Of a stretch of 64,000 bases of DNA, positions 23,052 through 34,559 are shown one piece after another; positions within the stretch are counted from its first letter, which is position 1, and each line of letters starts with the position of its first letter. Below the pieces are notes generated by a model. That model saw only the letters and a list, made by a program, of their open reading frames with translations, was not told the origin of the DNA and did no database searches. This stretch comes from Salvia splendens (lineage: Eukaryota > Streptophyta > Magnoliopsida > Lamiales > Lamiaceae): NCBI RefSeq assembly GCF_004379255.2, contig NC_056042.1:11145901-11209900 (forward strand), in the 5' to 3' direction. The translations under genes were made by a program, and so were the position numbers.

Positions 23052-26000
23052 ATGGGGATCGACGAGAAAATTGTTGTAGAGAAGTTCGACGGATCTGATT
23101 TCGGATTTTGGAATATGCAGATTGAGGATTACCTGTACGGTAAAGATCTCTGGAAGCCTTTAAAAACTAAACCCGAAAAGATGGAACAGGAGGAGTGGGA
23201 GCTGCTGGACAGAAAAGCGATGAGCGCGATTAGGCTATCGTTGTCCAAGGATGTGGCTTATCACACGACTGCAGCAAAGTCGACAAAGGAGATGATGAAG
23301 ATCTTGGAGGACATGTATCATAAACCATCAACGGCAAACAAGGTACATCTGATTAGACGATTGTTTAATTTTAGAATGCAAGAGGGAAAGCTGGTGCAAC
23401 AACATCTCAAAGAGTTCAACATGATTACTTCGCAACTGAACTCGGTTGATATAAAATTCGATGATGAAATTCGTGCCCTGATTTTGCTATCATCTATGCC
23501 TGAGAGTTGGGCTGGCACAGTGACAGCAGTTACTGCTAGAGAGACAAACCTAACAATTGACAGAGTAAGAGATCTGATGATTGGTGAGGAAGTTCGCCGG
23601 AGAGAATCAGAATCTTCTACTTCGAGATCAGCACTGAATATTGAACAGAGAGGCAGATCGAAGGGAAAGCAAAATCGTGGAAGATCAAATTCTAGAGGGA
23701 GGAGCCAATCCAAGAAGGATATGGATAAAGTTAAATGCTGGAATTGTGATGAGTTTGGGCATTTTAGAAATCAGTGTGAGGCACCGAAGAAGTATAAGAA
23801 TAAGGATCAGAAGAACAAGAAGACAGCAAACGCTACCATGTCTGATGATGATGGTGAGGCGTTGGTCTTGAGTGTCAGTAGTCCGATGGAATCGTGGGTA
23901 TTGGATTCTGGAGCGTCGTTCCACTCCTGCAGCAATGTGGAGATAATGGAAGACTACGTTTCTGGCGATTTTGGGAAGGTACATCTGGCTGATGACGAGC
24001 CCTTAGATATAGTGGGAAAGGGAAACGTGAAGGTAGTGACGTCCAATGGATCCGTGATAAAACTGAATGGAGTCAGACACATTCCAGGATTGCAGAGAAG
24101 TTTGATTTCGATTGGGCAGCTTGATGCAGAAGGGTACACTGTGACGTTTGGCTGCAACAATTGGAAGATTACCAAGGGAGCTATGATAGTAGCTCGAGGT
24201 AAGAAGGAGGGTACGTTGTATACCACAACTAACTCCAAAGATTGCATTGATATTGCAAGTGATGCAAATAATGCCGATTTGTGGCACTGTCGTCTTGGCC
24301 AAATGAGCGAGAAAGGGATGAAGATAACATGCTCAAGAGGTTTACTGTCTGGCCTGAAAACTGTTGAAGTTGGCCTGTGCGAGGATTGCGTGTTTGGGAA
24401 ACAGAAAATGGTGAGTTTCTCAAGAGGAGGCAGAAAATTGAAGACACGGAAGTTGGAGATGGTCCACACGGATCTATGGGGACCAGCACCTGTGAAGTCC
24501 CTAGGAGGCTCTGAATATTATATGACTTTCATCGACGACTCTACTAGAAAGCTATGGGTTTATTTTCTGAAGAGTAAATCCGATGCGTTTGACGTTTTTA
24601 GGAAGTGGAAAGCCCTTGTTCAAACTGAAACCGGGCTGAAGGTGAAGTGTCTAAGATCCGATAATGGAGGAGAATATGAACTTGCAAAGTTCAAGGAGTT
24701 CTGCGCCGAGAATAGAATCCGCATGGAGAAAACTGTGAAAGGAACTCCACAGCAGAATGGAATCGCAGAGCGTATGAACAGAACGTTGAACGAGCGAGCA
24801 AGATGCATGAGATTGAAAAGTGGATTGCCAAAGAGTTTTTGGGCAGATGCAGTCAACACAGCTGCATTCCTAATTAATAGAGGTCCATCAGTTCCCTTGG
24901 AGTTTCGGATACCCGAGGAGGTTTGGACAGGAAAAGAGGTAAATCTATCTTTCCTACGCATCTTTGGTTGTGTTGCTTATGCTCAAGTTAGTTCCGTTGA
25001 GAGAAGTAAGTTGGATGCTAAATCTATTAAGTGTACGTTCATTGGTTATGGAGGCGATGAGTTCGGTTATAGACTCTGGGATGAGCAGAACCGTAAGGTT
25101 ATTCGCAGTAGAGATGTCATTTTCAATGAACAAGTATTGCACAAGGATAGATTGGAGGCGTCGAGTCCCAGCAGTTCTGAGCCACAAGTGGTCGAGCTAG
25201 ACATCTCAAACTCGAGTGGGAGTAAGAATAGTCAGAATGCTGAAGATGTGCTTGAAGAAGAGCCAAGCACTCCACCACCGACTATTCCACTGTCTAAATC
25301 GACTAGAGAGCGACGTGCACCTGATAGGTACTCGCCCTCTAATTTCTATTTGTTACTCACTGATGGTGGTGAGCCCGAGTGTTATGCAGAGGCAGGAGAA
25401 GGCCCTGATAAACGAATGTGGAAAATTGCCATGGATGATGAGTTTGCCTCTCTTCTCCTGAATGGCACATGGGAGCTTGTGGAACTTCATAAAGGGAAAA
25501 AGGCATTGCATTGCAAGTGGGTCTATCGAATCAAATGTGAAGCTGATGGTAGCAAGCGCTACAAGGCTAGGCTGGTTGTCAAGGGATTTGAGCAACGATA
25601 CGGTATTGATTATATAGATGTGTTCACTCATGTTGTGAAACTAACTACTATTCGTTTAGTGTTGAGTATGGTAGTTGCAGAAAATCTATTGTTACATCAG
25701 ATGGATATAAAGACGGCATTCATTCATGGTGATTTGGAGGATGAGTTGTACATAACACAACCTGAAGGATTCGTAGTAAAAGGAATGGAAAATCTTGTGT
25801 GCAAGTTGAAGAAGAGCTTGTATGGTTTAAAGCAAGCTCCAAAGCAGTGGTACAAGAAGTTTGATAGATTCATGATGGAGATTGGATATAAAAGATGATA
25901 CGCTGACCATTGTTGTTACTACAAGAGGTTTGACAAGAGCTATTTTATCCTGTTATTATATGTTGATGATATGTTGATTGCAGGAGGTGATCAAAAGGAG

Positions 26001-26924
26001 ATGGATAAGTTGAAAAGGCAATTGTCTGAACGATTCTCCATGAAAGATCTTGGAGAGGCTAATCAAATTTTGGGCATGAGAATCGAGTGTGACAAGGCGG
26101 CAAGAAAATTGTATCTTTCGCAAGCTGCTTACATTGGTAAGGTTTTGGAAAGATTCAACATGGATAATTCGAAGCCAGTAAGTGTGCCTTTAGGCAGTCA
26201 CTTTAAGCTGTCAAAGAAGGAGTCGCCGAGTACAAAAGAAGAACGTGCTGAAATGAAGAAAATTCCTTATGCTTCAGCAATTGGTAGTATTATGTATGCA
26301 ATGGTGTGTACGAGGCCTGATATTGCACAAGCAGTGGGAGTAGTGAGCCGGTTCATGGGTGATCCGGGCAAGCAACATTGGGAAGCAGTTAAACTGGTCC
26401 TTCGATATTTGAGAGGTACTACAGAAAGTATCTTATGTTTCAATGGCAAGAATGTCGAGCTGGCAGGTTATGTGGATGCAGACTTGGCGTCCAATGATCT
26501 TGATGGGAGAAGAAGCACAACCGGGTATGTATTTACTTATGGTGGTACTGCTATTTCATGGACTTCTAAGTTGCAGAAGACCGTTGCTTTGTCTACTACG
26601 GAGGCTGAATATGTAGCTGCGACAGAGGCAAGCAAGGAGATGGTGTGGTTGCAGAGTTTCTTAGATGAACTTGGGAAGGAGAACAAGAGTAGCATACTCT
26701 ACAGTGATAGTCAGAGTGCTATTTTCTTGGCGAAGAATCCAGCATTTCATTCTAGGACAAATCATGTGGAGTTGAAGTATCATTACATCCGACACCTAGT
26801 GGAGATGAAAATCCTGCAACTTGTGAAGATACTTGGAAGTGAGAATCCTGCAGACATGTTTACTAAGGTGGTGACCTTAGAGAAATTGAAGCTATGCATA
26901 ACTTCAATTGGCCTTGGAACTTGA
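23052..26924 (+). pseudogene. copia gag-pol with one in-frame stop (unit 1)
   Basis: From ATG 23052 one frame of 1290 residues runs to 26924, interrupted only by TGA at 25896-25898 (codon 949). Domains: gag about 1-220; zinc knuckle CWNCDEFGHFRNQC from residue 229; protease DSGAS at 285; integrase zinc region near 411 and catalytic D-D-E near 472, 536 and 573 (RSDNGGEY, TPQQNGIAERMN); RT from about 800 with YVDDM near 970; RNase H near 1155-1260 (TEAEYVA, DSQSA). The stop falls about 20 codons before YVDDM, so RT and RNase H need readthrough. Domain order and sequence resemble Tnt1/Tork elements. It is upstream of the WAT1-like gene on the opposite strand. Confidence 0.92.
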
Positions 26925-27011
26925 AGAGAAGGTTAGGCGATGCTAAGCGGATGAAGGATGAGATCACGAGGAAATGGTTGTTTAGGAGTTGTTAGTCTCC
27001 AAGTGGGAGAT

Positions 27012-27301
27012 TGTTAATTATGGAGCCTAATTTATCTCCTACCATGTTTAGGATTTGTTTCCTTGTAGTATTTTTTCCTTGTGATATATGTTTCCTAGTT
27101 TGACTAGAATTAGGGTTCTCTAGTTGCTTATAAATAGAGGTGCTCCCTCATTGTTAAATCATGCTTATTCTGAAATTATATAGTGAAATCCCTGGCTTGG
27201 CATAACCCCAGACGTAGATACACATTGTATCGAACTGGGTAAACAATTTCTGGTGTTCATTCTCTTTCGTATTCGTGATTGCCTGTGTTTATTTCCCAAC
27301 A
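27012..27301 (+). repeat. 3' LTR of copia element (unit 1)
   Basis: A 290-bp LTR preceded by the purine tract AAGTGGGAGAT. It differs from the 5' LTR at several positions (for example CATGTTTAGG versus CATGATTATG). Confidence 0.93.
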
Positions 27302-27401
27302 AGTACTTCGTAGCATTTGCCTATCTCGTTACTATTTTTGCCGAGGGATCGATCACTGTCATTAATCCCTCACTAACTAGGGCTCGTTTCAGTGAATAAT
27401 A

Positions 27402-27630
27402 CTCTCTCGTCCCACAATAAGAGTCACATTTTACCATTTCGGTTTGTCCCATAATAAGAGTCACATTTCACTTTTTACTATAAATAGTAAGTAGGTCTCA
27501 CATTCCACTAACTCACTTCACTCACATTTTATTATAAAACTAATATAAAAAAGTAGACATCATATTCAACTAACTATTCCAATCTACTATTCCTTACTAT
27601 CTTAAAATTCGTGTCTAATGAGGCTCATTT
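27402..27630. mobile_element. Stowaway-like MITE, right end degenerate (unit 1)
   Basis: It begins CTCTCTCGTCCCACAATAAG after TA (27400-27401), with the internal repeat CATAATAAGAGTCACATTT. The expected inverted right end is not clear. The same family is at 38975-39221. Confidence 0.6.
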
Positions 27631-28330
27631 GCTGCATGTGTTTCGTGGAAAAACTGCACTCAAATCCATGAACTAGCGTCTATTGTTGAGCCAGGTGTGT
27701 GTGAAATCCACCATTTTCAGAAGAAAGAACAAATCAGTTGGGCGGAAGCGCGAAGCAAGAAAAGAAGCAAAAACTGCGGCATTGAGTCGATCAAGTCAAA
27801 AGTTAAACTGAGCCCGCAGGAGTTCCACATGAAGATAAAGCGAGAGACCCCACTACAAAATGTGAAGGGCAGTAATGACATTTCAGAGAGCATGGTACCC
27901 AAGGGATCAGAGCCCTACTCCTCTCTGTATAACGAAAGCGCAACACAAGAGAAAATGGGGAGAGTCCGGAGTGAGTAGTGAAGAGGGGGGGTCTCACAAG
28001 CACTCTTAGTTAGAATATCTTTAGGATTTCAACTCTCTTCTGGAGTTGAAATTGGAGCTTTTTCACTTCTTGTTCTGGATTCCGTCGCGCACACACACAC
28101 TTGGTCCTAGCTTAGTTTAGTTAGCTTGTTGTTGGAGCTGGTTTTCTGCTTTTTTGTCAGCTTTCAGTTCTGTATTTCTCTCCGAGAAGGGGCGATGAAA
28201 CTTTCCTGCTTTCGTAGTTTGTTTTCAGCTTACTTTTGATGACATTGACCTTTTATTCTTTTGATTTAGTAGATTTGAAGTTATGATTTCATTTCCAGCC
28301 GATGTGTTCTGTTTTCATGCATGGTTTTCA
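27631..28330 (+). other. Unrecognised gene-like segment ending at array junction (unit 1)
   Basis: A plus-strand frame is open from at least about 27634 to TAG at 27976-27978, rich in Lys/Glu/Ser (KKRSKNCGIESIKSK, KLSPQEFHMKIK), without a good ATG. The next 350 bases are C/T- and T-rich like a plant leader or intron, ending GGTTTTCAG, where the next repeat unit begins. I do not recognise a family. It could be an exon plus intron of a host gene whose remainder lies beyond the array. Confidence 0.4.
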
Positions 28331-28682
28331 GATTGCGTATGCATCAAGGCAGTTGCGGCCACATGAGTTGAACTATCCGACACATGACTTGGAGTTGGCC
28401 GCAGTTGTACATGCTTTGAAGATTTGGAGACACCATCTTTATGGAGTTCGATGTGAGATATATACGGACCATAAAAGCCTCAAGTACTTCTTTGAACACA
28501 AGGATTTGAACATGCGCCAGCGTAGATGGCTTGAGTTGGTGAATGATTATGATTGCAGTATAAACTACCACCCAGGAAAGGCGAATGTAGTGGCTGATGC
28601 CCTAAGTAGAAAGTCTCAACCTCAATTGGACACTTTTCTCACGAACGAAGAAAACTTGATACGAGAGTTCAGCAAAATGTGA
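28302..28682 (+). pseudogene. Junction-spanning chimeric frame into RNase H (units 1/2)
   Basis: ATG 28302 reads ten codons of the gene-like segment ([10 protein letters not shown]) and then in frame into retroelement RNase H ([19 protein letters not shown] ... [10 protein letters not shown]), ending at TGA 28680-28682 where unit 1 has CGA. The joint follows TTTTCAG, a splice-acceptor-like sequence. It encodes only part of RNase H, so no activity is expected. Confidence 0.6.
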
Positions 28683-30178
28683 TTAGAGGTAGTGAGTGCA
28701 CCCGAGACAGTGGAAGGAAGGATCGCCCCTTGGTAATGGAACCCGACCTAAGGGTTAGAATCGTGGAATCTCAAAGACGCGATACTTTACTTGAGAAAAT
28801 CCGTTCGGAAGTGAGGACAGGGGAGCAAGAATATTTTCACGAGGAGGCGGATAATGCCCTCACATTCAAGGGCAGGTTTTGCGTGCCTAGAGACGAAGGG
28901 CTTAGGAATGAAATCATGAGGGAAGCACACGAAACACCATATACTGCTCACCCGGGGAGTACCAAGATGTATCGAGATATGAAGAGACAGTTTTGGTGGA
29001 ATGGCATGAAAAAGCATGTAGCGACATTTGTGGAGAGGTGTCTAGCATGTCAGCAAGTGAAAGCTCTACATCAACGACCCTATGGGAGACTACAAGCACT
29101 TGAGATACCGGAGTGGAAATATGAGCACATTGCAATGGACTTCGTGACCCGATTACCAAGATCCCAACGAGGAAACACTATTATTTGGGTGATTATTGAT
29201 CGTCTCACAAAATCTGCTCACTTTGTGTCGATTCGTAATACCCATGGAGCCAATAAGTTGTCTAAGATGTATGTGAAAGAGATCATACGCTTATATGGAG
29301 TACCAGTGACTATTGCATGTGATCGTGATGCGAAGTTTACCTCTAGATTTTGGATGAGCCTACAACGAGAGTTAGGCACTAACTTGAATTTCAGCACTGC
29401 ATTCCACCCTCAGACTGATGGGCAATCAGAGAGGACGATACAGACTTTGGAGGATATGTTGAGAGCCATGGTGCTAGATCGAGGAGTAGGTTGGGAGGAA
29501 GTGTTGCCACTAATAGAGTTCGCTTACAACAATAGTTATCAGGCGACTATTAACATGGCCCCATATGAGGCATTGTATGGGAAGAAGTGTAGATCACCAC
29601 TTTACTGGGATGAAGTGGGTGAGAGAAGAGTTCTTGGACCAGACTCGGTGGAAGAAATGATTGAGACTGTTCGACAAATTCGTGAGAGGATCAAGGAAGC
29701 TCAGGATCGACAGAAATCATATGCTGATGTTCGAAGAACCGATCTCCAATTTGAGGCTGGAGATAAAGTTTTTCTGAAGGTAGCCCCGTCAAAAGGAATA
29801 ACTCGGTTCGGTGTGAAAGGCAAGTTGAGATCACGATTTATTGGACCTTATGAGATTCTTGACAGAGTGGGTACCGTAGCGTATAGATTGGCGCTACCAC
29901 CAAGCTTTGGGAAAGTACACAACGTTTTCCATGTGTCACAATTGAGAAAGTATGTGTTCGACACTAACCACATAATTCAGCAAGAGGAGATGATGATTTT
30001 GAATCCGAATTTGAGTTACGAAGAAAAGCCTGAAGCCATTCTGGATCGAAAAGTGCAAGAGTTGAGAAATAAGTCTATTGCTTCGGTGAAGGTTCGGTGG
30101 AGAAATCATGGCGTTGAGGAAGCTGCGTGGGAATTGGAAGACAAGATGAGGGAGAAGTACCCAGAATTGTTTGAATGA
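28331..30178 (+). pseudogene. Tekay-like RNase H, integrase and chromodomain, 5'-truncated (unit 2)
   Basis: This corresponds to 4839-6685. RNase H lacks its N-terminal catalytic strand, which lay left of the breakpoint. TGA at 28680-28682 and a one-base loss near 28727 (GATCGCCCCTTGG) separate it from a long open stretch. That stretch carries intact integrase zinc (CLACQQVK) and D-D-E motifs (MDFVTRLP, CDRDAKF, DGQSERT) through VHNVFHVSQLRKY to the chromodomain-like end. Unlike unit 1 it has no frameshift in the C-terminal part. Without LTR promoter, gag or RT it is a fragment. Confidence 0.88.
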
Positions 30179-30222
30179 CCTAAGCAAATTTCGGGACGAA
30201 ATTATTGTGATGATGGGTAGAT

Positions 30223-32902
30223 TGTAATACCCTTTTTTTCTACCTTTTTACGTTAAGATTTTTTTGGGAACGAGCGTGTGATAGACTTTGATTAAAATGC
30301 CATCCTTGTTTTGATTGGTTGATTTCAAAAATATCAAATGGTTGAATCGTTGTTGGTTAGTCGTGGGGTGAAAGTAGTCGGCGAGATTGATGTGAGATTC
30401 GTCTATGGGAAAATTGGGGCATTCGTACGAGTACTTGGAATAAAACCAAGTACTAAAAATAAAATACCACAATTTAATCAATGTACAAAAATTATATATT
30501 TGGGCCTGTCATTTTTATCTCTATTGTTCTAGCCTTTTATTTCTTTTTAGTTGATCAAATTTGGAGAAGCCCAAAACATTTATTATTTCTACTAATCATG
30601 CAGTCAAATCCTCAGTCAACATGAATTCCTTCTCCTAATCTCAATCTACACGTTTTTTTTTATCAATATCTCCACCAACAAAAATATCTCCAACAAACAA
30701 ATCTAATCTTTGCATTATATATATCTCCCCACAACGACATCCTTTATTAGCGCCGTTTCACAATTTCCAGTGCAGTTTTCTTCCCTTCTAACAAAGGTAT
30801 AATCTTCCACTTCAATTCAGTGTGTACAACTCTCTGAATATTAAACCCATAGCACCATATTTTTCTTGTCACAGTTGAGCGGAAAGCAATTAAGCAGCCT
30901 GTGAAATATCCACCCCCCTGCAATCTCAAATTGTTCTCTTCATTCCAAAGGTATACTCCCTAATTTTGGAAATCCCCTACATTCAAACATTCATAGTAGT
31001 ACACAAATTAAAAATTTTGAATCTGCTGAATGTTTTGTGCTTGATAAAGTCTCGATCTTTAAGGCCATTAGAAATTATCCTCTCGTTTCTTTAATCTCTA
31101 GTTCTTGGAAATCCTTTTCTGTCCATTAATATTTGAAATCCAATAATTAGAAATCATATGAAAGCTTGGGTAATAATAGAATGGGGAAAAGGGAGAGCGA
31201 GAGCTTACCGGTTGTGAGAAACGGCACTGCTGACGGAGGAGCAGGGTAGCGGCTGGATTGCAGTGTGATGGCGACGACGGTGCTGAGACAGAGACAGCGA
31301 CAACACAGTATCGACGGCGGCGACGGAAGGGCGTGAGGCGGCGCCGAGTTTGGGACGAGGGAGATGAATTGTAGTAGAGGAGAGAGAGAGAGAGTGATAT
31401 TTAGAGGGAGACAGAGAGTAAAAAGAAAGAATTTGAGAAGTAGGGAGAGAAAGAGTTGATGTTGGGTTTTCTTTTAGAAGACGAATTGGGGTAGGAGTAT
31501 ACTTTTAATATATCTTCTTTTCTTGTGCAAATGTGGAGTATGGAATATACTAATACTATGCACTGTGTTGTGAAAGGAGTATATACACGTGGGTTATGGT
31601 AGGGAGTATGTATGTGTAGTGATTTGGGAGTATTAAGTATATTTGTTGGTTTGACTTTTCTTTTGGACTTAGTTATATGGCTAGTTAATTAGTAATGTTT
31701 GGTTCATTATTTTGGTTGCAAGTTTGGGCTAAATGGAATCAATTAGTGGATGAGGATTCATGTACTGGGTTGTTCTAATTAACTAAAAGAATCGTAGTTT
31801 TGGTGTGGTGAGAATTTAAATAATAGGATTATTCTGGTTCAGTGAGGATCGAGGGAATAAATAACGTGAGACTTTTGTGTTTAATTGATGATTCAGTTTT
31901 GTCGAAGAAAGAACAAAGGATAAATTGAGCACACACTTAGGATGCGTGCATTGTTAAATTTATTTATTTGTAAAGTGATTTTTGCATATCATGTTATTTC
32001 AAAAATGGTGAGCTTGTGCACGTTGTTTGCGGTGGGAACAGAAAGTGATTGAGAAGTAAGCGTTTGAGGTGGGCTTTCTTTTTAAATAAGGACTATGTCA
32101 TAGATACTTTTTATGTGAAAGGAGGTGGAAGGTGTTTGTCTTGCCATGTTTTGTTTTTGAATAAACCTATCTGAAGTGGCTATGCCATGTATGTTTAATC
32201 GAATTCGGGTCCCAGTAGGGCCGCAAACCCTGCTCGGACTAGTCTACACCCCGTAGATCGTGTGCTATCTCTTTGGAGTTGGCCGGTCTAGTGACTTGGT
32301 TCGTGGCCACGTTCCTTGTCATGTATGTTCAGATATGGTGATGGTGAATGTGGATGGAAAATGGTTGGCCGACCGAACTTGTGAAATATATGTTTTTGGT
32401 GTACTTGGGTTTCTTTTAATTAAAACCCCCAAGGTCACTTGATTATGGCTTGACAAACTATGTTTTGGCATGCGTCCACTGAGTGCATAAAGTACTCAGC
32501 CATGCATATTGTTTTTCTTAATGTGCAGATTGAGCGGCGATGGACGTGGAGGATGTTGAGCAGAGTTCATGGATTGTTTTGTCATGATTAATAATTGTTG
32601 GATTTGTCGTGTCTTCATACTCGACATTTTCCGTATCTTGAAGGCTTCCGCTAAGAGTCCTTTTCTTTGGAATTGCTTATTCGTGGAGAGTCTAACTCGT
32701 TTGAAAATTGTTTATTTTCTATTCTTTATTTACTTAGAGTTGGTATTATTGTTAGGATAATATTATGACGTTTTCAAAGTTAATCCAGTTACTAAATTTT
32801 TTGTCAAATGTGTATGTTTTTCCCCTTTCTTCCCCGCTTCTTTAATCCTACCCTAGTCGCGATCAACCGTGTTTTCTATCCTTAGAAAATGCGGGCGTGA
32901 CA
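30223..32902 (+). repeat. 3' LTR of Tekay-like element (unit 2)
   Basis: A 2680-bp full-form LTR, TGTAATACCC to GCGTGACA, followed by target duplication ACTGT (32903-32907) and the TBL frame, exactly as in unit 1. Several small indels separate it from 6730-9438. Confidence 0.92.
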
Positions 32903-33846
32903 ACTGTCTGGCGTACGGCCGCTCTGACCGGGACTTCCTCTTCTGGAGGTGGCGCCCGCACCACTGCGACCTCCCCTCGTTCCGCCCTTCCTCCTTCCTC
33001 CGCCTCGTCTCCAACAAACATATCGCCTTCGTCGGCGACTCTCTCGCCCGGAACCAGCTCAAGTCTCTCCTCTACATGACGGCCGCCGCGGTCGAGCCGC
33101 ACCTCGTCTACACCTCCGGCGAAGACAAGTTCCGGAGATGGATCATTCAATCCCACAACGCCACCTTCTCCATCTACTAGTCTCCTTTTCTAGTGAAAGG
33201 GATTGAGAAATCAACTGAGAGAAACTACAACCAGCTTTTCCTTGATTCGCCCAATGAGATTTCGGCGAAGAATTTGGATGATTTTGACATTCTTATATTC
33301 TCCACGGGGCATTGGTTCCTACACCCCGCGGTTTATTACCAAAACGGCGACGTTTTGGGGTGCCACTACTGCGAGAATCACACGGAGATGGGATTCTATG
33401 ACGTGCTCGGGAGAGCTTTGAAGACGGCTTTCGTGAGCGTAATCGAGAGAGGGAAGGAAAAAGAGATGGATGTTGTATTGACGACGTTTACGCCGGTGCA
33501 TTTCGAGGGGGATTGGGACAAGTTGGGGGCATGTACGAAAACGACGCCGTATAGGGAGGGGGAGAAGGTTCTAGTAGTGATGAATGAGGAGATGAGGAGG
33601 GTTGGGGTGGAAAAAGTGGAGGAGGCTAGGGTTAGGGATTTTTCCAAGGTTAGGTTTAGGGTTTTGGATGTGTCGAAGATCGCCTTGCTAAGTCCGGACG
33701 GGCACCCTGGCCCGTACATGAACCCGAACCCATTTGCCAATGGTGTGGGCGAGCATGTGCAGAATGATTGTGTGCACTGGTGTTTGCCTGGCCCCATTGA
33801 CACATGGAATTGGATTTTTTTGGATTTGATTTTACGAGATTCGTGA
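32903..33846 (+). pseudogene. TBL-type O-acetyltransferase, 3' part (unit 2)
   Basis: Homologous to 9439-10388, with GDS (FVGDSLARNQ, 33034-33042) and DCVHWC blocks. TAG at 33178-33180 replaces the Trp codon present in unit 1, and the frame then runs open to 33846. The unit 1 stop is absent (CAA here). One hexanucleotide of the GGGTTA repeat near 33630 is missing (VRDF versus VRVRDF). No 5' part exists in this unit because the duplication started inside the retrotransposon. Confidence 0.9.
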
Positions 33847-34559
33847 TTTATTTCTTAGTGATTTTTGTTTAGACTTAGTTAGTTATTCTTTTTTAGTCCA
33901 TTTTAATGAGAGTGATTCGGATCATGATTTTTGGTTAGACTATTGTTTAGTTTGAGTTTTTTTTTTTGTTTTATTTCAGACGATATTATTTTAATTTTGG
34001 TTGTTAGTACAGTGAGGCTTTTTGGAATTACAAGTATAATGAATTAATGTAGTAAATATTTGCATGAACCAAGAAACATGTCCTACAATAGAATCATTGC
34101 CTAAAATGAGAGAAGCAATTTATTGTGCCCGAAAATTTTGAAAAATCAATAAAATTTAAGAAAAATTAAAAATATATTTTATTCGAATTAACATGAACAA
34201 ATTAATTAACCTTTGATATTTTACCATATATATTGGGATTAATTCATGCATATAGGCTATAGCCAGCATTAAATAATTATGTGGAAAAATATCCAACTTA
34301 TAATTGACATTTTTTTGTCACAAGGTACAAAAATTCAATTACTGTTACTACAAAAGCAGCCACAAGTCCACAACCATGCATGCACTATACTTTTAGATTT
34401 TGGTGTGCGATCAAAATATGTGGCTCACATGACACTCAACAAATCTTCTTTCTATTAGATGGAAAACATATACTCCTGTATGAAGATTTGGTTGACTAAA
34501 ATATTTATATTTTATTGTATATTCCGCGATCAGAAACAGAATTCCCACCCCCTACTAGG
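33847..34559. other. AT-rich spacer downstream of TBL (unit 2)
   Basis: Equivalent to 10389-11104. No gene is seen. It ends in the target duplication CTACTAGG (34552-34559) of the next element. Confidence 0.6.

Larger units (their letters stand above)
22721..27301 (+). mobile_element. Ty1/copia retrotransposon, Tork/Tnt1-like (unit 1)
   Basis: A complete-length 4581-bp element with 5' LTR 22721-23011, gag-pol frame, 3' LTR 27012-27301, and perfect target duplication AGTAC (22716-22720, 27302-27306). The two LTRs differ at roughly ten sites by eye, so insertion is not very recent. The domain order protease-integrase-RT-RNase H defines copia. Confidence 0.95.
4839..28330. repeat. Tandem segmental repeat, unit 1
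   Basis: Sequence from 4839 (GATTGCGTATGCATC) reappears from 28331 and 57840 in the same order and orientation. Unit 1 is 23.5 kb, shorter than unit 2 (29.5 kb). The main differences are deletions at 13538 (about 2.8 kb) and 21229-21233 (2347 bp), and absence of the 856-bp hAT insertion. Sequence left of 4839 is not repeated, so the array starts inside the retrotransposon. Confidence 0.93.
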
